Origin: Mycobacterium lehmannii
GTDB lineage: Bacteria; Actinomycetota; Actinomycetes; Mycobacteriales; Mycobacteriaceae
Length of the DNA stretch: 64,000 nucleotides
Assembly: GCF_002245535.1 (NCBI RefSeq)
Contig: NZ_NKCN01000021.1
Location: 27,991 to 91,990 of the forward strand
Reading direction: 5' to 3'
The notes beneath the pieces were generated by a model, which did not search any database, had not been told where the DNA came from, and saw nothing but the letters and a program-made list of their open reading frames with translations. The position numbers were made by a program, and so were the translations under genes. The first letter of the stretch is position 1. Each line of letters starts with the position of its first letter. Of the stretch, positions 41,887-50,244 are shown one piece after another.

Positions 41887-44655
41887 GTGATCGGCCAGTC
41901 GACACATCAGCACGCCGTCGCTGCCTTCCTGGACGCGATGGCGCTGGGCCCGTCGGCCCTACTGATCGACGGTGAACCCGGGATCGGCAAGACCACGCTG
42001 TGGCTGGCCGCGGTCGAGCAGGCGCAACAGCGCGGATTTCACGTCCTGTCGACCCGACCGGCGGCCGCGGAGTCGGTGCTCGCCTACACAGCGCTGGCCG
42101 ACCTGCTCGAGGAGGCCGACACGCGCGCGTGGGCCGACCTGCCGACGCCGCAACTCCTCGCGGTCGACCAGGTGCTGCTGCGCGCGGACAACGACGCGGT
42201 GACCGATCAGCGTGCCGTGGCCGCCGCGTTCCTTTCGGTGGTCGAACGGCTCAGCGAGGACCGCCCCGTCCTGCTGGCCATCGACGATTTGCAGTGGCTC
42301 GACCCGTCGAGCAAGCACGTGTTCGCCTTCGCGGTGCGCAGACTCACGGGGCGTACCGGTCTACTGGCCAGCCTGCGTACCGAATCCGACGACCGTGCGG
42401 TAGACGACTGGCTGCAGTTATCGCGCCCCGACGCGGTGAATCGAATCCGGCTGCGCCCGTTGAACGTCCAGGATCTGCATCGGGCGGTCTCCACACGGCT
42501 GCGACGACCCTTCTCACGCCCCACCATCGGCCGGATCCACCAGGTGTCGGGCGGGAACCCGTTCTACGCAATCGAATTGGCCCGTTCCCTCGATGAACGG
42601 GCCCCGGGCATCGACGCGTCGCTGCCTCGCACCCTGACCGAGGTGGTGCGCACGAGGCTCGGCAGCCTCGACACCGATGTCCACGACGCCCTGCTGGCCG
42701 CCTCGTGCCTTGCCGCACCGACGGTCGAGCTCGTATCGAAGGCGACGACGAACGACGAGGACCGGCTGGTCGAACTGCTCGAGATCGCCGAGAGCAAGGG
42801 CATCATCGCTATCGACGGCAACCGGATCCGGTTCGCACATCCGTTGCTGGCCAGCGGGGTCTACACCGAGGCGTCCCCCGGCCGCCGCCGGTCGATGCAC
42901 CGTCGGCTCGCCGAGATCGTCGACGAACCCGAACTTCGGGCCCGACATCTGGCGCTGGCGGCCACCAAAGGCGACGAGGTCACGCTGGATGCCCTCGACA
43001 GGGCGGCAGAATCGGCGCGGATGCGCGGTGCGCCCGCGGCGGCGGCCGAACTGATGGACCTGGCCATCAGCCTCGGCGGCGATACCGCGGAGCGGCGGCT
43101 TCGCTCGGCACTGCACCACTTCGACGCCGGAGAACAGGAACGCGCGGCGGCCGTCCTCGCCGAAGCCATCGAACAGCTGCCCACCGGTGCGCTGCGCGCC
43201 GAAGCGTTGAGCCGACTGGCGGTGGTGCGCCTGTACGGGGACGGATTCATCGAGAGCGCTCGGCTGCTTCGCGAGGCCCTCGACGAGGCGCACGACAACC
43301 ACGCGCTGCGCGTTCAGACCTTGATCACGTTGTCGTACACGCTTTTTCACGCCAACCAATTGCAGCAGGGCCTGGACACCGCCGCGCAGGCCGTCGCGAA
43401 CGCCGAGCCCCTCGACCAGCCGCACCTGCTCAGCATCGCGCTGGGGATGCTGGTCATACTGCGGTTCGCCGCCGGCCACGGTTACGACGAGGAGACCTTG
43501 CAGCGCGCGCTGCAGCTCGAGGACCCCGAGGCGTACACACCGCTGGTCTTCCGGCCCACCATGCAACAAGCCCTGCTGCTGGAGTGGACCGGCCGGCTCG
43601 ACGAAGCGCGCGGTGTCGTGGACAAGATCTGTGCGCGGTGCCTGGAGAAGGGCGAGGAGGGCGAGCACGTCTTCGTCTCCCAGCACGTGGTGACGAACGC
43701 GATCGCGCGCGGTGACTTCGTCACGGCCAACCTGGTCGCCGAGGACGCCGTGGAGAAGGCCCGACAACTCGGGGGCAACACCTCGCAGTTCCTGACCCAG
43801 AGCTTGCGGGCCCAGCTGGCCGCGTTCGCCGGCCACGAGGAAACCGCCCGCAGGGCGATCGAGGATGCCCTCGAATGTGCAAGGCAGACCGGCACATTGC
43901 GCATGGCCGACCGGGTCCGGGCGACCCTCGGGTTTCTCGAGGTCTCGCTGGGAGACTACGAAGCCGCGGCAGCCGCGCTGCAATCGATGCTCTTCCAGTT
44001 CGACCCCGACAGCACTCCGACCGAACTGCCCAATGCCGCCTACCTGCCCGACGCGATCGAGGCGCTGATCCATCTCGACCGCCTCGATGAGGCGGAACGG
44101 CTCACCGCCGCGCTGGAGAACAACGGGCGCAGGACGAACCGGGACTGGATGCTCGCGGTCGGTGCGCGATCGCGCGCCGTGCTGCTGGCAGCGCGCGGCG
44201 ACCTCGACGCCGCCCACGACGCTGCGCAGCGGGCGATGGCCACCCATCGCCGTCTGCCGATGCCGTTCGAGCGCGCACGGACCCTGCTGACCCTCGGTCA
44301 GATTGAACGCAGGCAACGCAAGAAGGAATCGGCGTCGGCACATCTTCAGGAGGCCCTCGAGGTCTTCGAGCATCTCAACATCCCGCTCTGGGCGGCAAAG
44401 TCCCGCGCGGAGTTCTCGCGGGCGAGCGCCGGACCTCAGCGCAGCGGGCAACTGACACCGTCCGAACAACGGGTTGCAGAACTCGTGGCGAGCGGAATGA
44501 AGAACCGGGACGTCGCGGCCGCGCTGTTCATCAGCCCCAAGACCGTCGAAGCCAACCTCGCGCGCATCTACCGCAAGCTGGGAATCAAGTCGCGGGCTGA
44601 ACTGGGTCGACATGTCGGGCGGCCGAGCGGGCCCCAAAAAGGGGACCACACATAG
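41887..44655 (+). CDS. Large ATPase-LuxR regulator, second of tandem pair
   Basis: A 922-residue LAL regulator from GTG 41887 (AGGGGA upstream). Walker A GEPGIGKTT, Walker B VLLAIDDLQWLDPSS, sensor-like VSGGNPFYAIELARSL, a long TPR-like helical domain, and a C-terminal LuxR helix-turn-helix (LTPSEQRVAELVASGMKNRD; FISPKTVEANLARIYRKL). It is clearly paralogous to the preceding gene along its whole length, so the pair arose by tandem duplication. Such regulators activate promoters after sensing sugars or other small molecules. Confidence 0.93.
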   Translation: MIGQSTHQHAVAAFLDAMALGPSALLIDGEPGIGKTTLWLAAVEQAQQRGFHVLSTRPAAAESVLAYTALADLLEEADTRAWADLPTPQLLAVDQVLLRADNDAVTDQRAVAAAFLSVVERLSEDRPVLLAIDDLQWLDPSSKHVFAFAVRRLTGRTGLLASLRTESDDRAVDDWLQLSRPDAVNRIRLRPLNVQDLHRAVSTRLRRPFSRPTIGRIHQVSGGNPFYAIELARSLDERAPGIDASLPRTLTEVVRTRLGSLDTDVHDALLAASCLAAPTVELVSKATTNDEDRLVELLEIAESKGIIAIDGNRIRFAHPLLASGVYTEASPGRRRSMHRRLAEIVDEPELRARHLALAATKGDEVTLDALDRAAESARMRGAPAAAAELMDLAISLGGDTAERRLRSALHHFDAGEQERAAAVLAEAIEQLPTGALRAEALSRLAVVRLYGDGFIESARLLREALDEAHDNHALRVQTLITLSYTLFHANQLQQGLDTAAQAVANAEPLDQPHLLSIALGMLVILRFAAGHGYDEETLQRALQLEDPEAYTPLVFRPTMQQALLLEWTGRLDEARGVVDKICARCLEKGEEGEHVFVSQHVVTNAIARGDFVTANLVAEDAVEKARQLGGNTSQFLTQSLRAQLAAFAGHEETARRAIEDALECARQTGTLRMADRVRATLGFLEVSLGDYEAAAAALQSMLFQFDPDSTPTELPNAAYLPDAIEALIHLDRLDEAERLTAALENNGRRTNRDWMLAVGARSRAVLLAARGDLDAAHDAAQRAMATHRRLPMPFERARTLLTLGQIERRQRKKESASAHLQEALEVFEHLNIPLWAAKSRAEFSRASAGPQRSGQLTPSEQRVAELVASGMKNRDVAAALFISPKTVEANLARIYRKLGIKSRAELGRHVGRPSGPQKGDHT

Positions 44656-44732
44656 GGAAACACCCTATTCCTCCGGTCGGGTCACAGGACTTACCGTCGT
44701 AACGCTGTCCGCCACCATCGACTGGAGAACCG

Positions 44733-44951
44733 GTGCGTCTCGACGAATCTCCCGCAACGCTGACCGACCACGGCGACAACACCCTGGTCACGACCGCCAC
44801 CAGCAAGCCGGCCCTGGACACCGGGTTCGCGGTGCTGGGCCTGGTTTCGCTACTGGACCTGCCGCGCGGCGATCGCGCCGACCGGGTGGTGGCGCTCAGC
44901 GGTGCGGCGGCCGCCGGTTGGTACCTGGCCCGTCGCAATCGTCTCCGCTAG
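44733..44951 (+). CDS. Small protein with hydrophobic C-terminal half
   Basis: A 72-residue protein from GTG 44733 with CTGGAGA upstream. The first 28 residues are hydrophilic; the remainder has two weakly hydrophobic stretches (TGFAVLGLVSLLDL; VVALSGAAAAGWYLA) and ends R-R-N-R-L-R, so it may be membrane-associated. Third codon positions are almost all G or C, which favours coding. It ends seven bases from the convergent phoH2 gene. Function unknown. Confidence 0.6.
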   Translation: MRLDESPATLTDHGDNTLVTTATSKPALDTGFAVLGLVSLLDLPRGDRADRVVALSGAAAAGWYLARRNRLR

Positions 44952-44957
44952 CGGAGT

Positions 44958-46271
44958 TCACGGCAGCGCGCCGGGGCTGATCTCCTCGAGCATCTCGGTC
45001 ACCAGCGCCGCGATCGGCGAGCGCTCGCTGCGCAACAGCGTGATGTGAGCGAACAAGGGGTGGCCCTTGAGTTTCTCGATCACCGCCGCGACGCCGTCAT
45101 GCCTGCCGACTCGCAGGTTGTCCCGCTGGGCCACATCGTGGGTCAGCACCACACGGGAACCGGCGCCGAGACGTGACAGCACGGTCAACAGCACGTTGCG
45201 CTCGAGCGACTGCGCCTCGTCGACGATCACGAACGAGTCGTGCAGCGAGCGCCCCCGGATATGGGTCAGCGGCAGCACCTCGAGCATGCCGCGCGAGAGC
45301 ACCTCCTCGAGCACCGCCGGGCTGGCCAGTCCTTCCAGCGTGTCGAAGACCGCCTGTGCCCAGGGCCCCATCTTGTCGCTCTCGCTGCCCGGCAGGTAGC
45401 CCAGGTCCTGTCCGCCGACCGCGTAGAGCGGACGGAACACCACGACCTTGCGTTGCGTGCGGCGCTCCAGCACGGCTTCCAATCCCGCGCACAGTGCCAG
45501 CGCCGACTTGCCGGTGCCGGCCTTGCCGCCGAGCGAAACGATGCCGACCGACTCATCGAGCAACAGGTCCAGTGCCACCCGCTGTTCGGCGGAGCGGCCG
45601 CGCAACCCGAACGCCTCCCGGTCACCGCGCACCAACTGCACCCGCTTCTCCGGCGTCACCCGGCCAAGCGCGTGCGACGTACCACCGAGCAGGCGAATGC
45701 CGGTGTGGCACGGCAGATCTCGGGCCGACTCCAGTTCGATCTCGCCTTCGGAGAACAGCACGTCGATCTCATCGGAGACGACCTCGACCTCGGCCATACC
45801 CGTCCACCCGGAGGTAATGACGTCCTGGGCGTGGTACTCGTCGGCCGACAACCCGACCGCACCGGCTTTCACGCGTAGCGGGATGTCCTTGCTGACCAAC
45901 GTGACGTGCTTGCCCTCGGCGGCGAGGTTGGCCGCGACGGTCAGGATCCGCGCATCGTTGCTGTCGGTGCGGAAACCGGCGGGAAGCACGGAAGGGTCGC
46001 TGTGATTCAGCTCGACATGCAGCGAACCACCTTGTGTACCAACGGGAATCGGCTGATCGAGTCGGCCGTGTTCGAGCCGCAGATCGTCGAAGAGCCGCAG
46101 GGCCTGACGCGCGAACCAGCCCAGCTCATGATGGTGTCGCTTGGCTTCGAGCTCGCTGATGACGACCAGCGGGACCACGACCTCATGCTCGGCAAAGCGC
46201 GTGCAGGCCCAGGGATCTGACAACAGCACGGAGGTGTCGAGCACGTAGGTCCGGAGAGGCGAATCGATCAC
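44958..46271 (-). CDS. phoH2: PhoH2: PIN-domain RNase fused to PhoH ATPase/helicase
   Basis: A 437-residue protein. The N-terminal PIN domain (YVLDTSVLLSDPWACTRF, VVISELEAKRHH, DSNDARILTVA) supplies the acidic RNase site; the C-terminal PhoH domain (from about residue 245) has Walker A GGKAGTGKSALAL and Walker B FVIVDEAQSLE. Mycobacterial PhoH2 couples ATP-driven RNA unwinding to sequence-specific cleavage. I start at GTG 46271 (VIDSPLRTYVLD), just before the PIN strand, giving the length I remember for Rv1095. Confidence 0.94.
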   Translation of the reverse strand: MIDSPLRTYVLDTSVLLSDPWACTRFAEHEVVVPLVVISELEAKRHHHELGWFARQALRLFDDLRLEHGRLDQPIPVGTQGGSLHVELNHSDPSVLPAGFRTDSNDARILTVAANLAAEGKHVTLVSKDIPLRVKAGAVGLSADEYHAQDVITSGWTGMAEVEVVSDEIDVLFSEGEIELESARDLPCHTGIRLLGGTSHALGRVTPEKRVQLVRGDREAFGLRGRSAEQRVALDLLLDESVGIVSLGGKAGTGKSALALCAGLEAVLERRTQRKVVVFRPLYAVGGQDLGYLPGSESDKMGPWAQAVFDTLEGLASPAVLEEVLSRGMLEVLPLTHIRGRSLHDSFVIVDEAQSLERNVLLTVLSRLGAGSRVVLTHDVAQRDNLRVGRHDGVAAVIEKLKGHPLFAHITLLRSERSPIAALVTEMLEEISPGALP

Positions 46272-46401
46272 GTAGCGCTCCTGGTATCCGCGGGTCCCCC
46301 GCGAACCGTCGGCGGACACTGCGGCACCAGGGCCGGGGCCGGCCCTCTCGTGATCGCAACGATCGGGTACCGCCCGGACAGCAAAGCACGTCGCTAGCCA
46401 T
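46183..46401 (-). CDS. Candidate PhoAT-like small protein overlapping phoH2
   Basis: A 72-residue frame (ATG 46401) begins upstream of phoH2 and overlaps its first 89 bases in another frame. A TAGCGT -10-like word lies eight bases before the ATG, so it could be the first cistron of a leaderless mRNA. Mycobacteria were reported to have a small phoAT gene upstream of, and overlapping, phoH2 that lessens its toxicity. The encoded protein is arginine-rich and low in obvious structure; part of this is what an out-of-frame reading of phoH2 would give, so it stays tentative. Confidence 0.35.
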   Translation of the reverse strand: MASDVLCCPGGTRSLRSREGRPRPWCRSVRRRFAGDPRIPGALRDRFASPDLRARHLRAVVRSLGLHALCRA

Positions 46402-46491
46402 CGCAAACGACGCTACTCCCGTTGCGGCACATGCGCCGTGCAGGCGCGCCGTAGTGTTCGCCGCTGCTCGTCCGCGGCGATGAGCGGGCGG

Positions 46492-47319
46492 CTACGCGGA
46501 GGTGAACTCCCGCATCTTCGGCTCGTCGGCAAGCCCCCACGCGGCGATCCGGTCGGCGGTCACCTGACGCAGTTGCTCGGATCCGAAAATCCCGGCCTCG
46601 GCGACGTTGCGCACCTTGTCGGCGTAAGCGTCGATGTCGCCGCCGACCACGTCGAGTTCGGCCGCGCGTCGCGCGATGGCGTCGACGGTTTCGTCACGGC
46701 TCGTGGACAGCAGGTGGGCGACCAGGTTGGCGAAGAACTCCTCGTGCCGCTCCTCGTCCTTGGCGATGCGGCCGATGAGGTTCTTGAGCACCGGCTCGGT
46801 GATCTTGGCCTCGAGGTTGCGGCAGAAGACGGCGTGGGCACGTTCGAAGAAGGCCATGAACACCAGCCGCTCGACCTGGCTGTAGGTGTCGGCGCGGTAG
46901 CCCTTCATCACGTGTTCGACGCGGACGTCTTCGTTGGCGGCCGGGTCGATCTCCCGGGTGACGACGAGGTAGTTGCGCAACGCGATCGCGTGCAGGTGCT
47001 CCTCGGCGGTCCACCGGCCGATCCAGCGGCCCCACTTCTCTTCGAGGATGAAGCTGAAGACGAACTCGCGGTGGAAGCCGGCCAGGTTGTCCTTGGTGAT
47101 GAGCAGGATCTCGAGCGCGTCGGTGACGTCCTTGGGCAGGGTCACCTGCGAGGGGTCCCAGTCCTTACCGCCGAGAAAAGCGAAGTTCTCGCCCTGGTCG
47201 AACGGCACGTAGTCGTGCGCGTACCAGAGATCCTCGCTGTCGATGTGACGACGCAGCTCCTGCTGCACGACCGGCTCGAGTTCGAGGATCAGCGCATTCG
47301 GTACAGGTTTCTGTGCCAT
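46492..47319 (-). CDS. desA2: Acyl-ACP desaturase DesA2
   Basis: A 275-residue diiron desaturase-fold protein of exactly the length I recall for Rv1094. Iron-ligand pairs are visible: the glutamate in ILEEKWGRW, E-E-H-L-H (TAEEHLHAIAL), and a second E-x-x-H (KDEERHEEFF). Needed for mycolic acid synthesis; its exact position of desaturation is unsettled. ATG 47319 has no ribosome site but a -10 element six bases away. A palindrome covers the expected -35. Confidence 0.94.
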   Translation of the reverse strand: MAQKPVPNALILELEPVVQQELRRHIDSEDLWYAHDYVPFDQGENFAFLGGKDWDPSQVTLPKDVTDALEILLITKDNLAGFHREFVFSFILEEKWGRWIGRWTAEEHLHAIALRNYLVVTREIDPAANEDVRVEHVMKGYRADTYSQVERLVFMAFFERAHAVFCRNLEAKITEPVLKNLIGRIAKDEERHEEFFANLVAHLLSTSRDETVDAIARRAAELDVVGGDIDAYADKVRNVAEAGIFGSEQLRQVTADRIAAWGLADEPKMREFTSA

Positions 47320-47325
47320 GCGGTT

Positions 47326-47331
47326 ACAGTA
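47326..47331 (-). promoter_or_regulatory. Probable -10 element of desA2
   Basis: On the minus strand TACTGT (TANNNT type) ends six bases before ATG 47319, the pattern of a leaderless mRNA. Confidence 0.5.
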
Positions 47332-47343
47332 ACTCAATTCTGT

Positions 47344-47361
47344 GGGAATCGTAAAATTCCC
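47344..47361. promoter_or_regulatory. Palindrome over the desA2 promoter, candidate MadR operator
   Basis: GGGAAT and ATTCCC are perfect inverted arms with a six-base A/T-rich centre, 12 to 30 bases upstream of the -10 element. The mycobacterial TetR-type regulator MadR is known to bind palindromes in the desA1 and desA2 promoters. Assignment to MadR rests on position; I cannot recall its exact consensus. Confidence 0.5.
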
Positions 47362-47380
47362 GACCGGCGTGCCGCGGGGG

Positions 47381-48844
47381 CTACAGCGTGAGCCGCGGAT
47401 ACAGGGGGTTGGCCGCCAGCAGCTCGGCAGAGGCGGCGTGAACGCGCTCGGCGGTGCCGTCGGCCAGCGTGTACTTGGCCTTCGAAGTGCCCTGCTGTTC
47501 GGTGTTGGACAGCACGTCCACGATCAGGTCGGCGACACGGTCGAAGTCGTCGGCCCCGAATCCCCGGGTGGTCAGCGCGGGAGTGCCCAGCCGGATGCCG
47601 CTGGTGTACCAGGCGCCGTTGGGGTCTGCGGGTACGGAGTTGCGGTTGGTGACGATGCCCGCGTCGAGCAGCGCCGACTCGGCCTGGCGCCCGGTCAGCC
47701 CGAACGACGTGACGTCGAGCAGCACGATGTGGTTGTCGGTGCCGCCGGTGACCAGCTGGGCGTCACGCTTGAGGAAACCGTCGGCAAGCGCCTGGGCGTT
47801 GTCGGCGACGCGCTGCGCGTACGCCTGGAATGCCGGTTGGCGGGCCTCGGCCAGCGCGACCGCTTTGGCGGCCATCACGTGTGAGAGCGGACCGCCCAGC
47901 ACCATCGGGCAGCCCTTGTCGACGGCGTCGGAGTACTCGGGCTGGGCGAGCACCATCCCGCCGCGCGGTCCGCGCAGCGACTTGTGGGTGGTCGTGGTGG
48001 TGACGTGGGCGTGCGGTACCGGGTCCTCGTCACCGGTGAACACCTTGCCCGCGACCAGACCCGCGAAGTGCGCCATGTCGACCATCAGCGTGGCGCCGAC
48101 CTCGTCGGCGATCTCACGCATCTTGGCGAAGTCGACCCGACGCGGATAGGCCGAGTATCCGGCCACGATGATCAACGGCTTGAACTCGCGGGCGGCGTCG
48201 GCCACCGCGCCGTAGTCGAGGAATCCGGTGTTCGGGTCTGTGCCGTAGCTGCGCTGGTGGAACATCTTGCCGGAGATGTTGGGCCGGAAACCGTGGGTCA
48301 GGTGGCCGCCCGCGTCCAGCGACATCCCCAATAGCCGCTGGTTGCCGAGCTTGTTGCGCAGCTTCTCCCAGTCCGCCTCGGACAGGTCGTTTACGTGCTT
48401 GGCGCCGAGGGCCGCCAGTTCGGGCGCTTCGACCCGGGTGGCCAGGATCGCCCAGAAGGCAACGAGGTTGGCGTCGATGCCGGAGTGCGGCTGGACGTAG
48501 GCATACGGCGCTCCGAACAGCTCACGGGCGTGTTCGGCGGCGAGACTTTCGACGGTGTCGACGTTCTGGCAGCCCGCGTAGAACCGGTGCCCGATCGTGC
48601 CCTCGGCGTACTTGTCGGAGAACCAGGAACCCATCGTCAGCAGCACGGCAGGCGAGGCGTAGTTCTCGCTGGCGATGAGCTTGAGCGAGTCCCGTTGATC
48701 GGCAAGCTCTTTACGGGTCGCCGCCGCGATGCGCGGCTCCACCGATTCGATCACCTGCAACGCGGCCCGGTAGGCGGCACTCGCGGTCTCGGCGTACTCG
48801 GCACCGGGAGCGGCAGCGTTGGAGGTCACGGGGTCTGCAGTCAT
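47381..48844 (-). CDS. glyA: Serine hydroxymethyltransferase, long form
   Basis: A 487-residue PLP enzyme, about 60 longer than usual GlyA. Core motifs are intact: LIASENYASPAV, YVQPHSGIDANLV, GGHLTHG, VDMAHFAGLVAG and the PLP lysine in TTTTHKSLRGPRGG. The extra length is an N-terminal extension (residues 1-38) and an insertion of about 33 residues (135-167, ATRVEAPELAALGAKHVNDL onward) where normal enzymes have a short turn. It converts serine to glycine and gives one-carbon units. It occupies the Rv1093 position between coaA and desA2. Confidence 0.93.
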   Translation of the reverse strand: MTADPVTSNAAAPGAEYAETASAAYRAALQVIESVEPRIAAATRKELADQRDSLKLIASENYASPAVLLTMGSWFSDKYAEGTIGHRFYAGCQNVDTVESLAAEHARELFGAPYAYVQPHSGIDANLVAFWAILATRVEAPELAALGAKHVNDLSEADWEKLRNKLGNQRLLGMSLDAGGHLTHGFRPNISGKMFHQRSYGTDPNTGFLDYGAVADAAREFKPLIIVAGYSAYPRRVDFAKMREIADEVGATLMVDMAHFAGLVAGKVFTGDEDPVPHAHVTTTTTHKSLRGPRGGMVLAQPEYSDAVDKGCPMVLGGPLSHVMAAKAVALAEARQPAFQAYAQRVADNAQALADGFLKRDAQLVTGGTDNHIVLLDVTSFGLTGRQAESALLDAGIVTNRNSVPADPNGAWYTSGIRLGTPALTTRGFGADDFDRVADLIVDVLSNTEQQGTSKAKYTLADGTAERVHAASAELLAANPLYPRLTL

Positions 48845-48963
48845 GGGGTTCAGCCTACTTTCCGCACCTGGGCGCTCGATGCCCATACCTGGGCCGCCGA
48901 CTGTGGGATTGACACACGCCACACCCGCCGTCGGCGTGACGGTAACCCACGTTCGGCGGCGGG

Positions 48964-49011
48964 TCAGGCTCAGGCGGCTCAGGCTCAGGCGGCGGCTCGG
49001 GCTCAGGCGGC
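48964..49011. repeat. Short tandem repeat (15-base unit)
   Basis: TCAGGCTCAGGCGGC occurs twice back to back (48964-48978, 48979-48993); a third copy with one change follows after three bases (48997-49011). It lies just beyond the DUF885 stop codon and touches it, in the space before glyA. Confidence 0.7.
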
Positions 49012-50214
49012 CCGCAGCGACGACGGGATCAACGGCTCGTCGAGCAGCGTGCCGAACCGCTGGGTCAGGCTGACCTCGTCGGGGCGTTCATCCAGCCAGC
49101 CCCGCAGCAGCCGGTACCCCTCGACGTAGGTGCTGGTGTAGGCGCGCCACAGCGGCGACGACAGGAACCGCAGCATCTGGCGGGCGCGTTGGTCGTTGAC
49201 CAGCAGCCACTGCTTGAGGAAGGCGACGACGTCGTCGACGTCGCGGTGCTCGTCGTGCAGCATCAGGGCCGCGTCCTGGCGCACCTCGGCCAGTGCCGCC
49301 GTCGCCTCCGACACCGCCTGGGCGCGCTCCCCGTCGAACCGCAGCCCCAGGTCGGCGTAGATCTCGCCGGCCCACACACCCCATTCGGGCCCGCTCGCCG
49401 CGTACAGCGCGAGGTCGGCCAAGCCCTCTGCCATCAGGCACTGCGGGGTGTTGACCAGGAAGATGGTCTGCTCAGCCTGTCCCCTGCCCTCGACCAGGCC
49501 GGCCTCCTTGCGGCAGTGCTCGGTGTGGTGTCCCGGATACGACTCGTGCGCGACCAGCCGGGGCAGGTTCGACATCTGCTGCTTGAGGTCGGCGTTGACG
49601 GCCACCGTGGACTTGTAATCCCCGTGGTAGTAGTTGAAACCCGACCACGGCTTGTCGGTGACGACCTCGTAGGTGATGGTCTCCGAGTCGGGCAGCGGAT
49701 ACTCGGCGCGCACGCGGTCGCGCAACGCGCTGGAGAATGCGTGGATGCACTCTTCGAGGCGCGCAGGCGGAATCTCCTCGGCCGCGCGGTAGGCCTGCAT
49801 CCGGTCGGCGAGCGGTCCAGACCCGCTCAGCACTTCGTCGAGCTGGCGATGGGCCTGCCGGTACCGCTCGGGGTCCCCTTTGGTGATGCGCACGTCGAAG
49901 TACGCCTCGACCTCGTCGACGAAGCCCACGTCTTCACCGGCGAATTTGCGGCCCGCACACGCCAGCGCCCGCAGGTGGGCGCCGATGTAGTCCACACGCG
50001 CCCGCTCCAGCCCGTCGACCGAGGTCAACTGCCCCAGCAGCCGGTCGGCTTGCTGTGCCAGGTCCGCGGGAACCGGCCTTGGTTCGGCGGCGACGGCACG
50101 GCGCAGCGCCGGGTCGCCGGTGAACGAGTCGACGTAACCCTCCTCCACCCGGTCGAAGCGCAGCCCGAGCAGCAGATACTCGCGGACCAACGAATCTGAG
50201 GTGCTGGCGTCCAT
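49003..50214 (-). CDS. DUF885 family protein, putative metallopeptidase
   Basis: A 403-residue protein with the DUF885 layout. The likely metal site is VAHESYPGHHTEH in the second half (H-E-x-x-P-G-H-H), with a supporting glutamate in LMAEGLADLALYA. Some DUF885 proteins are peptidases or carboxypeptidases. No signal peptide is visible, so it is probably cytoplasmic. Start ATG 50214 (MDASTSDSLV). Divergent from coaA with 30 bases between. Confidence 0.87.
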   Translation of the reverse strand: MDASTSDSLVREYLLLGLRFDRVEEGYVDSFTGDPALRRAVAAEPRPVPADLAQQADRLLGQLTSVDGLERARVDYIGAHLRALACAGRKFAGEDVGFVDEVEAYFDVRITKGDPERYRQAHRQLDEVLSGSGPLADRMQAYRAAEEIPPARLEECIHAFSSALRDRVRAEYPLPDSETITYEVVTDKPWSGFNYYHGDYKSTVAVNADLKQQMSNLPRLVAHESYPGHHTEHCRKEAGLVEGRGQAEQTIFLVNTPQCLMAEGLADLALYAASGPEWGVWAGEIYADLGLRFDGERAQAVSEATAALAEVRQDAALMLHDEHRDVDDVVAFLKQWLLVNDQRARQMLRFLSSPLWRAYTSTYVEGYRLLRGWLDERPDEVSLTQRFGTLLDEPLIPSSLRAA

Positions 50215-50244
50215 GATCTCAACCGTAAATGCAAGACTGGGCGC

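Noticed and set aside
42514..44649. A 711-codon minus-strand open frame inside the second LAL regulator
   Set aside because: The plus-strand frame has clear Walker and LuxR motifs; the minus frame has none.
48964..49011. Functional repeat or attachment site before glyA
   Set aside because: Three short, simple-sequence units at a gene end are better explained by replication slippage; kept only as a repeat.
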